NCBI GenBank assembly: GCA_029881555.1
Contig: JAOUMI010000042.1
Location: forward strand, 1 to 5,776
Direction of reading: 5' to 3'
Length of the DNA stretch: 5,776 bases
Source: Candidatus Bathyarchaeota archaeon
Lineage (GTDB): Archaea > Thermoproteota > Bathyarchaeia > Bathyarchaeales > Bathyarchaeaceae
Shown: in pieces, positions 1-5,263 of the stretch
How the letters are laid out: each line of letters opens with the position of its first letter
Numbering within the stretch: position 1 is the stretch's first letter
Notes under the pieces: generated by a model
Databases searched by the model: none
Told to the model about the DNA's origin: nothing
What the model saw: only the letters and a program-made list of their open reading frames with translations
Position numbers and translations under genes: made by a program

Positions 1-660
1 GTTCTCCAGCACGTATCGGGATATTTTCAGGGAGTCGTCGGCTTTTGCTCCTCCAAAAATGTAGACACAGGGTTTTTCTGGGTTCTCTAATACTCTGCTC
101 AAGGCTTTGAGTTCCCTTTCCATTATCCGACCAGCAACGCTTGGCAAAACTGCGGTGAATCCTACGATTGATATGTGAGCTCTGTGGGCGGCTGCGAAGG
201 CGTCGTTGACAAACACGTCAGCTAGGGGAGCCAGCTTCCTCACGAATTCGGATTTTGCGTGTTCTTCTGGGGTTCCTTTTTTTCGTTCATCTGGGTATGT
301 TCGAACGTTTTCTAGAACTAGAACCTCACCGTTCTGCAGTTCTTTAACGGCTTCTTGTGCTTTTTCTCCAAAAACTTCTTCAACATACTTCACTGGCACG
401 CCTAGTATTTTGTGGAGGATTTCGGCGTGTTGCTCAAGCGGGGTGAAGTCAATGCTTCCTGGTCTACCTTGGTGCGCCAAGATTACGGTTTTTGCGCCTT
501 TTTGAGCCAGTTCCCGGATGGTTGTTTCTGCGTGTGCCCGTATTCTCGTGTCGTCTAAGATTTTCTTGGTCTGCGGGTCTATGGGCGAGTTGAAGTCCAC
601 TCTGACTAAAACGGTTTTATCTTCGAAATCGAAGTCGTCCATGGTCAAGAATTTGGGCAT
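1..660 (-). CDS. pgk: Phosphoglycerate kinase, archaeal type, C-terminus cut off by window edge
   Basis: Cytosolic enzyme that transfers the acyl phosphate of 1,3-bisphosphoglycerate to ADP, giving 3-phosphoglycerate and ATP, or the reverse in gluconeogenesis. The 220 visible residues cover the N-terminal (phosphoglycerate-binding) domain and the start of the nucleotide domain. Visible motifs are RVDFNSP (20-26), HQGRP (63-67), LENVR (116-120), VNDAFAAAHR (151-160) and GGAKADDSLK (203-212), all in the expected order. The HQGRP and VNDAFA-AHR forms match archaeal PGKs as I remember them rather than bacterial ones. The frame is open to position 1, so about 190 residues should lie outside (family length about 410). 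The ATG at 660 is chosen because GAGGTGA (665-671) stands 4 nt upstream; an internal ATG at 642 has no such site. It lies 61 nt downstream of gap on the same strand, so the two are probably cotranscribed. Confidence 0.95.
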   Translation of the reverse strand, partial: MPKFLTMDDFDFEDKTVLVRVDFNSPIDPQTKKILDDTRIRAHAETTIRELAQKGAKTVILAHQGRPGSIDFTPLEQHAEILHKILGVPVKYVEEVFGEKAQEAVKELQNGEVLVLENVRTYPDERKKGTPEEHAKSEFVRKLAPLADVFVNDAFAAAHRAHISIVGFTAVLPSVAGRIMERELKALSRVLENPEKPCVYIFGGAKADDSLKISRYVLEN

Positions 661-721
661 TCTCTCACCTCATTTAAGGGAAGCGTAACGTTTGAGTTCG
701 GAATATTTCGTGGTTTACTGG

Positions 722-1738
722 TCACGCGGCCATCTTGCAGATTTTTTCGATCATCCGCACCATCTTCACGGAGTAGCCCCACTCGTTGTCGTACCAAGCG
801 AGCACTTTAACTAGGTTTCCTATGACCATGGTGGAGTCCCCGTCTATGATGGCCGAGTATGGGTTGTGTACTAAATCTGACGACACTAGGGGCTCTTCGC
901 TGTAGTCTAAGATTCCTTTCAGCTCTTTTTTAGCGGCCTCCTTAAATGCTGCGTTGACTTCTTCCTTGGTAACTTCTCTTTTCACCGTTGCCACAAAATC
1001 AACTATGGATACATCGGGTATTGGAACGCGTAGGGCCATCCCGTTCATTCTCCCTTCAAGCTCAGGAAGCGCCAGTGTGGCGGCTACCGCCGCGCCAGTT
1101 GTTGTTGGTATCATGTTGAAGGCTGCTGATCTGGCTCGTCTTAGGTCTTTGTGTTGCATGTCGAGGAGTCTCTGATCGTTGGTGACTGCGTGAACTGTTG
1201 TCATGAGACCTGCTTTAACGCCGAATTTATCGTTTAGCACTTTGGCTACGGGCGCTACGCAATTTGTCGTGCATGAAGCTAAAGAAATTATACTATGCTT
1301 TTTTGGGTTGTATTTGTCGTCGTTTACCCCAAACACCACGGTCAAGTCGGCGCTTTTAGCTGGGCTCATTGGCGCAGAAACCAATACCTTCTTGGCTCCA
1401 GCTTGCAGGTGTTTTGAGGCATCTTCTCTGGATCTGAACCTTCCCGTTGACTCTACTGCCACATAGACGCCCATTTCTTTCCAAGGTAGTTTGGCTGGAT
1501 CTGGCTGTGCCAGAACTTTCAGCTCTCTTCCGCCTACGATGATGGATTTTTCTTTGGCTTCTACTTTAAAGGGAGTTCTGCCGTGAACTGTATCGTTTGC
1601 TAGGAGGCGTGCCAAGGTTTTGGAGTCGGTTAGGTCGTTGACCGCTACGAAATTTATGTCTGCTTCGGTTTCCAAAGCCGCTCGGTATAAGAGCCGCCCT
1701 ATTCTTCCGAACCCGTTTATAGCGACGTTTAGTTCCAT
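722..1738 (-). CDS. gap: Glyceraldehyde-3-phosphate dehydrogenase, bacterial-type (class I), phosphorylating
   Basis: Oxidises glyceraldehyde 3-phosphate with NAD(P)+ and phosphate to 1,3-bisphosphoglycerate in the cytosol, reversibly. The 338 residues match the usual 330-340. Seen in order: Rossmann start INGFGRIGR (7-15), VNDLTD (33-38), catalytic ASCTTNC with Cys156, TVHAVTNDQ with His183, the S-loop ending in HKDLRRAR, IPTTTGAA, and C-terminal WYDNEWGYS. These are signatures of the bacterial/eukaryotic class I enzyme, not of the archaeal class II enzyme, whose active site reads roughly SCNTT and which lacks the DLRRAR and NEWGYS blocks. Coenzyme: NDLT is typical of NAD enzymes, but the S-loop pair usually Leu-Pro in NAD enzymes is Met194-Gln195 here, so specificity is uncertain. 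Start: the ATG at 1738 has AGGTGA 6 nt upstream; a TTG at 1744 directly abuts that site and is too close. It precedes pgk, its pathway partner. Confidence 0.96.
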   Translation of the reverse strand: MELNVAINGFGRIGRLLYRAALETEADINFVAVNDLTDSKTLARLLANDTVHGRTPFKVEAKEKSIIVGGRELKVLAQPDPAKLPWKEMGVYVAVESTGRFRSREDASKHLQAGAKKVLVSAPMSPAKSADLTVVFGVNDDKYNPKKHSIISLASCTTNCVAPVAKVLNDKFGVKAGLMTTVHAVTNDQRLLDMQHKDLRRARSAAFNMIPTTTGAAVAATLALPELEGRMNGMALRVPIPDVSIVDFVATVKREVTKEEVNAAFKEAAKKELKGILDYSEEPLVSSDLVHNPYSAIIDGDSTMVIGNLVKVLAWYDNEWGYSVKMVRMIEKICKMAA

Positions 1739-1744
1739 TCTCAA

Positions 1745-1750
1745 TCACCT
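1745..1750 (-). promoter_or_regulatory. Shine-Dalgarno site deciding the gap start
   Basis: AGGTGA on the minus strand, with 6 nt before ATG 1738 and no spacing before TTG 1744. It therefore supports the ATG and a protein two residues shorter than the longest open frame. Confidence 0.7.
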
Positions 1751-1781
1751 TCTTTTGGAATCAACTAATTCTACGTTTTTC

Positions 1782-1795
1782 CTAAAAAACTTTCG
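1782..1795 (-). promoter_or_regulatory. Candidate gap promoter (BRE/TATA-like)
   Basis: Reading on the minus strand, a purine-rich CGAAAG (possible BRE) leads into TTTTTTAG. Initiation about 25 nt downstream would fall near 1760 and give a leader of about 20 nt carrying the AGGTGA site. A second possibility is CTTTATTG at 1843-1836, which would give a leader of about 70 nt. The 232-nt gap after the upstream gene makes a separate gap-pgk promoter likely, but neither box is a strong consensus match. Confidence 0.25.
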
Positions 1796-1871
1796 CTACG
1801 ACTTGTCATGGATAGCATGTTTTTGGATGGGCATGCAATAAAGATAGAGGAGGTAAGGCTGGTATACTCGC

Positions 1872-1884
1872 TGACCGGAGGTCA
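1872..1884. repeat. Short perfect inverted repeat TGACC-GGA-GGTCA
   Basis: Two exact 5-nt arms (1872-1876 and 1880-1884) around a 3-nt centre, lying in the noncoding gap upstream of gap. It has the size and symmetry of a dimeric-regulator operator half-site pair. It is not followed by a T-run on the minus strand, so it does not look like a terminator of the upstream gene. Arms this short can arise by chance, and no family is assigned. Confidence 0.3.
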
Positions 1885-1970
1885 ATCTTTTGCCGCAACT
1901 TTCATAGTTTGTGGCGAAATTAGTTGTTGTCTTTCACACTATTTGTCAAGGAACTAATACTCTTGGAAAG

Positions 1971-3341
1971 CTATCGTAACTTCCTGAGCGCTGTTTCCGC
2001 GGCCAAAACCATGGGTTCCCACGTTTCATTTAGTGGCGGAGCATAACAAGTGTCTGCTTTCACCAGTTCCCTCACAGTCATTTGTTTTTGTATTGCAAAG
2101 GACAAGGCGTTTATGCGCTGGGTTACCTCCTCCCCACCTATGATCTGACCTCCAATAACCATTTCCGTCTCCTTTTCCACGACAATCTTCACTTTGATCG
2201 GTAGAGCCCCGGGGTAATAGTCAGCCTTGGTTTTCGAGGTTATGCTACCCACTACAGTTTTTATTCCAGCTCGACCCGCCATAAACTCTGTTAGGCCTGT
2301 GGCGCCAATCTCAAAGTCGAACAACCTTGTAACCGCGGATCCTAAGCATCCAGGGAACATGGCGTATCCGCCAGCAGCGTTGATTCCCGCCACCTTCGCT
2401 TGTCTCACAGCTGTTGTTCCAAGCTGGCTCAGCATTGGTCTGTGGGTGATCAAGTTTACGGACTCGGCGCAGTCTCCTATGACGTAAACGTCTTTGAGAG
2501 GTCGCACTCTCATGTTCACTGTCTTGAAGGTTTCCATTCTCATGTTCACTTTTATGGCTCTGGTTTCACCGAGCACTATGCCAGCGTTTTTAGCCAGTTC
2601 CGTGTTGGCTCTTATGCCTGTCGCCACCACAACCAAGTCGGCTGGGATTTCCTCTCCTGAAACTGAGACCCCGCTAACCTTTTCGGTTCCGAGGATTTCG
2701 TCAACTCCGCGTCCAACGATGATTTTCAAGCCTTTCTCTTCCAGCATCTTGTGAACCATGTCGGCTATATCTTTGTCTAGCATCACTGGGAGAACGTATG
2801 GGAGGAGTTCCACCACTGTGGTTTTTAATCCGCGCTCAACAAAGGCTACGGCGGTTTCGAGTCCGATTAGGCCGGCTCCTATCACGACCGCCGACTTGGC
2901 TGTTTTGATTGCCTGATCGATTCTCTCTCCGTCTTCGAGGGTGCGGACCACGTACACTCCCTTTTTTTCATGTCCCTTTATTGGTGGAACAAACGGGTAG
3001 GCGCCAGTGGCGATGATTAGGCTGTCGTACTCCAGCTTCTCTCTCTTTCCGGTCTTGTCTTGAATCTCCACGGTTTTGGCTTCTGTGTCGATGCTCGTTG
3101 CGGTTGTTTCATATCGGAGGTCGAGTTTCATCATGCGATAAAAACCCTGTGGGTAAACTATGAGGTCGTCAAAGCGGGGTATGTGTCCCCCCAATACAAA
3201 TGGGATGCCGCATCGTGAGTATCCTGCTCTCTTTTCCGTGGTGAGTAGAGTTATCTCAGCAGTTCTATCGGTTTTTCTCGCGGCAACTGCTGCATCGACG
3301 CCTGCGGCGTGGGCGCCGATGATGACGATTCTCCGCGGCAT
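1971..3341 (-). CDS. FAD-dependent pyridine nucleotide-disulfide oxidoreductase, single-cysteine type (CoA-disulfide reductase / NADH oxidase-like)
   Basis: Likely a cytosolic homodimeric flavoprotein that uses NAD(P)H to reduce a disulfide, persulfide or O2. Of 456 residues, the N-terminal FAD Rossmann motif is IVIIGAHAAG (5-14), the redox site is GYSRCGIP with one cysteine (Cys44), ATGA lies at 111-114, the NAD(P)H fold is VVIGAGLIGLE (152-162), and the second FAD motif is VYVIGDC (285-291). The C-terminal dimerisation domain ends with CYAPPL (432-437) and a downstream Trp. One cysteine plus a C-terminal Tyr-Ala-Pro-Pro motif is the pattern of CoA-disulfide reductases, NADH oxidases and related enzymes; the CxxxxC pair of lipoamide dehydrogenase is absent. 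Glu178 at the end of the second beta strand hints at NADH preference (inference). Start: ATG 3341 lies 2 nt after the gcvH stop, with GGAAGG 7 nt upstream; an ATG at 3374 would add 11 residues before the Rossmann strand and overlap gcvH. Exact substrate unknown. Confidence 0.88.
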   Translation of the reverse strand: MPRRIVIIGAHAAGVDAAVAARKTDRTAEITLLTTEKRAGYSRCGIPFVLGGHIPRFDDLIVYPQGFYRMMKLDLRYETTATSIDTEAKTVEIQDKTGKREKLEYDSLIIATGAYPFVPPIKGHEKKGVYVVRTLEDGERIDQAIKTAKSAVVIGAGLIGLETAVAFVERGLKTTVVELLPYVLPVMLDKDIADMVHKMLEEKGLKIIVGRGVDEILGTEKVSGVSVSGEEIPADLVVVATGIRANTELAKNAGIVLGETRAIKVNMRMETFKTVNMRVRPLKDVYVIGDCAESVNLITHRPMLSQLGTTAVRQAKVAGINAAGGYAMFPGCLGSAVTRLFDFEIGATGLTEFMAGRAGIKTVVGSITSKTKADYYPGALPIKVKIVVEKETEMVIGGQIIGGEEVTQRINALSFAIQKQMTVRELVKADTCYAPPLNETWEPMVLAAETALRKLR

Positions 3342-3343
3342 GC

Positions 3344-3760
3344 CTAGCCTTCCTTGACGAGTTTCTTGTGCCATTCCACTGCTTTGTTGAAGTCCATGAG
3401 TTGCTTTAGTTCGGCGTCTAGGCTGGTTGGTGATATCACTATGAGCCAGCCCTTGTTGTATGGGTCTTCGTTCAGCAGTTCTGGTTTGTCGCTTACTTCT
3501 TCGTTGATCTGTTCGATCGTGCCGCTCACTGGGGCGACAAGATCGGAGACGGCTTTGACTGATTCTACGGTTCCGAAGGGTTCAGTGTTGGTGAGGGTGT
3601 CGCCTGCGCTTGGGAGTTCGACGAACACGATTTCGCGGAGTTGTTTCTGGGCGTAGTCTGTTATGCCGATTCTGGCTTTTCCGTTTTCGACGCGTACCCA
3701 CATCCACTCTTCGGAGTAGTAGAGTCCTTCGGGCACCTCGTAGTTGTCTACTTTAACCAA
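3344..3760 (-). CDS. gcvH: Glycine cleavage system H protein / H-like lipoyl carrier
   Basis: Small cytosolic protein whose lipoyl-lysine arm carries the aminomethyl group between the P, T and L proteins of glycine cleavage; relatives also serve in lipoate relay or sulfur metabolism. In 138 residues I see the YYSEEWMWVRVENG opening strand (family form is often HEWV), GITDYAQ, IVFVELP, the lipoylation motif ESVKAVSD with Lys69, PVSG, and NEDPYNKGWL (97-106), all in family order; usual length is 125-135. The tail of about 15 residues after LKQLMDF is slightly longer than common. Start: the in-frame GTG at 3769 lies inside a GAGGTGA Shine-Dalgarno (3766-3772), so TTG 3760, 5 nt downstream, is the better start. 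No gcvT, gcvP or lipoamide dehydrogenase is visible; the next gene is a flavoprotein 2 nt downstream. Alternative: an H-like lipoate-binding protein (LbpA type) rather than the glycine-cleavage carrier. Confidence 0.93.
   Translation of the reverse strand: MVKVDNYEVPEGLYYSEEWMWVRVENGKARIGITDYAQKQLREIVFVELPSAGDTLTNTEPFGTVESVKAVSDLVAPVSGTIEQINEEVSDKPELLNEDPYNKGWLIVISPTSLDAELKQLMDFNKAVEWHKKLVKEG
3349..3354 (-). promoter_or_regulatory. Shine-Dalgarno-like site of the flavoprotein, inside gcvH
   Basis: GGAAGG within the last codons of gcvH, 7 nt before ATG 3341. Its location suggests translation of the flavoprotein is coupled to gcvH. It is the reason for preferring this start over ATG 3374. Confidence 0.5.
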
Positions 3761-3765
3761 ACTTT

Positions 3766-3772
3766 TCACCTC
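3766..3772 (-). promoter_or_regulatory. Shine-Dalgarno site deciding the gcvH start
   Basis: GAGGTGA on the minus strand, 5 nt before TTG 3760. The GTG inside this site (3769) is in the same frame and can be mistaken for the start, which would add three residues. Confidence 0.65.
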
Positions 3773-3800
3773 TTGACTACGATATTGTGTAGGGTTGATG

Positions 3801-3821
3801 TTTTAAAATTAACTATATTTT
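3801..3821 (-). promoter_or_regulatory. Candidate gcvH promoter (TATA-like)
   Basis: The minus strand holds two overlapping A/T-rich boxes, AAAATATA (3821-3814) and TTTTAAAA (3808-3801). Initiation about 25 nt downstream of either would lie near 3791 or 3780, giving a leader of 20-30 nt with the GAGGTGA site. The first box is part of the inverted repeat described separately. Which box is used cannot be told from sequence. Confidence 0.4.
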
Positions 3822-3869
3822 GCGGTGTTGTTGCGTTGTTTGATGACGAAACACCATCACAAAATAGTT
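3811..3869. repeat. Imperfect inverted repeat in the divergent gcvH/thrC promoter region
   Basis: The minus strand of 3811-3829 and the plus strand of 3850-3869 share AACACC, then CAAAATA, then GTT, with small indels between the blocks (G versus ATCA; TA versus nothing). A second inverted pair, TTGCGTT (3831-3837) and AACGCAA (3872-3878), crosses it. The same AT-rich box is thus presented on both strands, facing the gene on each side, which suits a shared regulator or duplicated promoter elements. The binding protein, if any, is unknown. Confidence 0.4.
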
Positions 3870-3935
3870 ATAACGCAAACAAGGCTAGAGTTAACATCAT
3901 TGAATGCAGATAACATCTGAGAGGCAACTACGTCT

Positions 3936-3953
3936 GAAAAATATGCTTATTAT
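3936..3953 (+). promoter_or_regulatory. Candidate thrC promoter (BRE/TATA-like)
   Basis: An A-rich stretch GAAAAATAT (3936-3944) is followed by CTTATTAT (3946-3953). Initiation about 25 nt downstream would be near 3977, leaving a leader of about 20 nt that carries GGAGG. TTATAA-like sequence at 3867-3872, in the inverted repeat, is an alternative with a leader of about 100 nt. Confidence 0.35.
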
Positions 3954-3997
3954 GGCAAAATGCAATCTTAATAATAGCATTAATTAGTGGAGGCTGA

Positions 3998-5254
3998 ATG
4001 GCAATGTTCATACAATGTATAGCCTGCAGAGAAAAATACGATGAGGATGAGATCATCTACTCCTGCAGGCGATGCGGAGACCTGCTGGAAGTCAAATACG
4101 ATTATAAAGTTTTGAAAGAAAGGCTTAGGGAAAGCGACTGGATGAGCCTACCTCTATCCGTTTGGCGATACCGAGACCTCATGCCAGTCCGCGACATCTC
4201 AGAAATAGTTTCGTTAAACGAGGGGGGAACAGGGCTCCACCGATGCAAACGCCTAGGAAAACTCCTTGGAGTCAAGCGTCTTTACGTGAAAAACGAGGGA
4301 GAAAACCCAACAGGGTCGTTCAAAGACCGAGGCATGACTGTTGGAGTGACCAAGGCTGTGGAGTTCGGTATGAAAATTGTCATCTGCGCCTCCACTGGAA
4401 ACACTGCTGCTTCTCTAGCAGCCTACGCCGCTAAAGCTGGACTCCAGTGCATCGTTCTCATTCCGTCGGGTAAAATCGCCTACGGAAAACTAGCGCAAGC
4501 CATGGTTTATGGCGCCAAAGTTGTGCAGGTCAGAGGAAACTTTGATCAAGCCCTAAAAATTGTGCTTGAACTCTCAGAAAAGCATAGGAAGGTCTACCTT
4601 CTCAACTCAATCAATCCGTTCAGAATAGAAGGACAGAAATCTCTAGCCTACGAAATCTGCGACCAATTAAATGGCGAGGCGCCGGACAAGGTGATAGTTC
4701 CAGTGGGCAACGCCGGAAACATAAGTGCAATATGGAAAGGCTTCTCAGACTTTTACCAACTCAACCTTATAAGCAGTCTTCCACAGATGATCGGCATTCA
4801 AGCTGAGGGAGCAGCGCCCATAGCACAGGCAGTCAAGGAGGGAATCAACAGCATCCTACCCGTAGACCGTCCTGAAACCGTCGCCACCGCCATCAGAATC
4901 GGGGCTCCACTCAGCTGGAAAAAAGCAATGCGAGCCATAAGAGAATCCAAGGGAACAGCTGAAACCGTAACAGACCGAGAAATCCTAGAAGCTCAGAGAA
5001 TGTTGGCCAGACATGAAGGACTGTTCGTGGAACCAGCAAGCGCCTCATCCATCGCGGGCTTAAGAAAACTTGTTGATCTGGGAACAGTTAATAAAGATGA
5101 GACTATAGTCTGCGTTGCAACAGGCCACGGACTAAAAGACCCAGACATCGTAATGCAAACATGCAGAAAACCCATCGAGATCGAGGCAAAAATCGGACCC
5201 ATTTCAGAGTATCTGGGCCTCTCAAAGCCCATTGCACCAACCGCAACCCTTTAG
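3998..5254 (+). CDS. thrC: Threonine synthase, PLP-dependent, with N-terminal zinc ribbon
   Basis: Converts O-phosphohomoserine to threonine and phosphate, the last step of threonine synthesis, in the cytosol. In 418 residues the N-terminus holds CIAC (7-10) and CRRC (23-26), a four-cysteine zinc-ribbon pattern seen in many archaeal-type threonine synthases. The PLP fold (fold type II) follows: NPTGSFKD with Schiff-base Lys109, STGNT (132-136), phosphate-binding GNAGN (237-241), EPASAS (345-350) and TGHGLKD (375-381). Length is close to the family's. GGAGG (3989-3993) stands 4 nt before ATG 3998 and 10 nt before a second ATG at 4004; either could be used, differing by two residues. A downstream homoserine dehydrogenase supports threonine synthase over the related cysteate synthase or threonine dehydratase. 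No truncation or frameshift is seen. Confidence 0.95.
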   Translation: MAMFIQCIACREKYDEDEIIYSCRRCGDLLEVKYDYKVLKERLRESDWMSLPLSVWRYRDLMPVRDISEIVSLNEGGTGLHRCKRLGKLLGVKRLYVKNEGENPTGSFKDRGMTVGVTKAVEFGMKIVICASTGNTAASLAAYAAKAGLQCIVLIPSGKIAYGKLAQAMVYGAKVVQVRGNFDQALKIVLELSEKHRKVYLLNSINPFRIEGQKSLAYEICDQLNGEAPDKVIVPVGNAGNISAIWKGFSDFYQLNLISSLPQMIGIQAEGAAPIAQAVKEGINSILPVDRPETVATAIRIGAPLSWKKAMRAIRESKGTAETVTDREILEAQRMLARHEGLFVEPASASSIAGLRKLVDLGTVNKDETIVCVATGHGLKDPDIVMQTCRKPIEIEAKIGPISEYLGLSKPIAPTATL

Positions 5255-5258
5255 GTGA
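5254..5258 (+). promoter_or_regulatory. Shine-Dalgarno site of hom, overlapping the thrC stop
   Basis: GGTGA begins with the last base of the thrC TAG and lies 5 nt before ATG 5264. This indicates cotranscription and probably translational coupling of thrC and hom. Confidence 0.6.
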
Positions 5259-5263
5259 CCACA

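Noticed and set aside
206..505. 99-codon plus-strand open frame
   Set aside because: It lies wholly antisense to pgk, is rich in Ser/Phe/Thr as expected for a shadow frame, and resembles no family.
661..721. Separate pgk promoter between gap and pgk
   Set aside because: An AAATATT stretch is present, but the 61-nt spacer has no convincing BRE/TATA pair, and cotranscription with gap is simpler.
722..1738. Archaeal class II GAPDH
   Set aside because: The active site and C-terminal motifs are those of class I enzymes.
1807..1836. Cluster of CATG/GCATGC words as a possible operator
   Set aside because: The words are very short, irregularly spaced and self-palindromic by nature; no consistent unit emerges.
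1620..1841. 73-codon plus-strand open frame running from the gap gene into the intergenic region
   Set aside because: Most of it is antisense to the gap N-terminus, no ribosome-binding site was seen, and the product looks like shadow translation.
1872..1890. Hairpin terminator for the flavoprotein gene
   Set aside because: On the minus strand the dyad is not followed by a T-run, lies about 90 nt past the stop, and has only 5-bp arms; the T-rich stretch is on the plus-strand side.
1971..3341. Lipoamide dehydrogenase (L-protein) as partner of gcvH
   Set aside because: The CxxxxC redox pair and the C-terminal His-Glu motif of that family are missing; there is one active-site cysteine and a Tyr-Ala-Pro-Pro tail instead.
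3641..3913. 90-codon plus-strand open frame crossing the start of gcvH
   Set aside because: Its first half is antisense to gcvH and its second half covers the divergent promoter region; composition is not protein-like.
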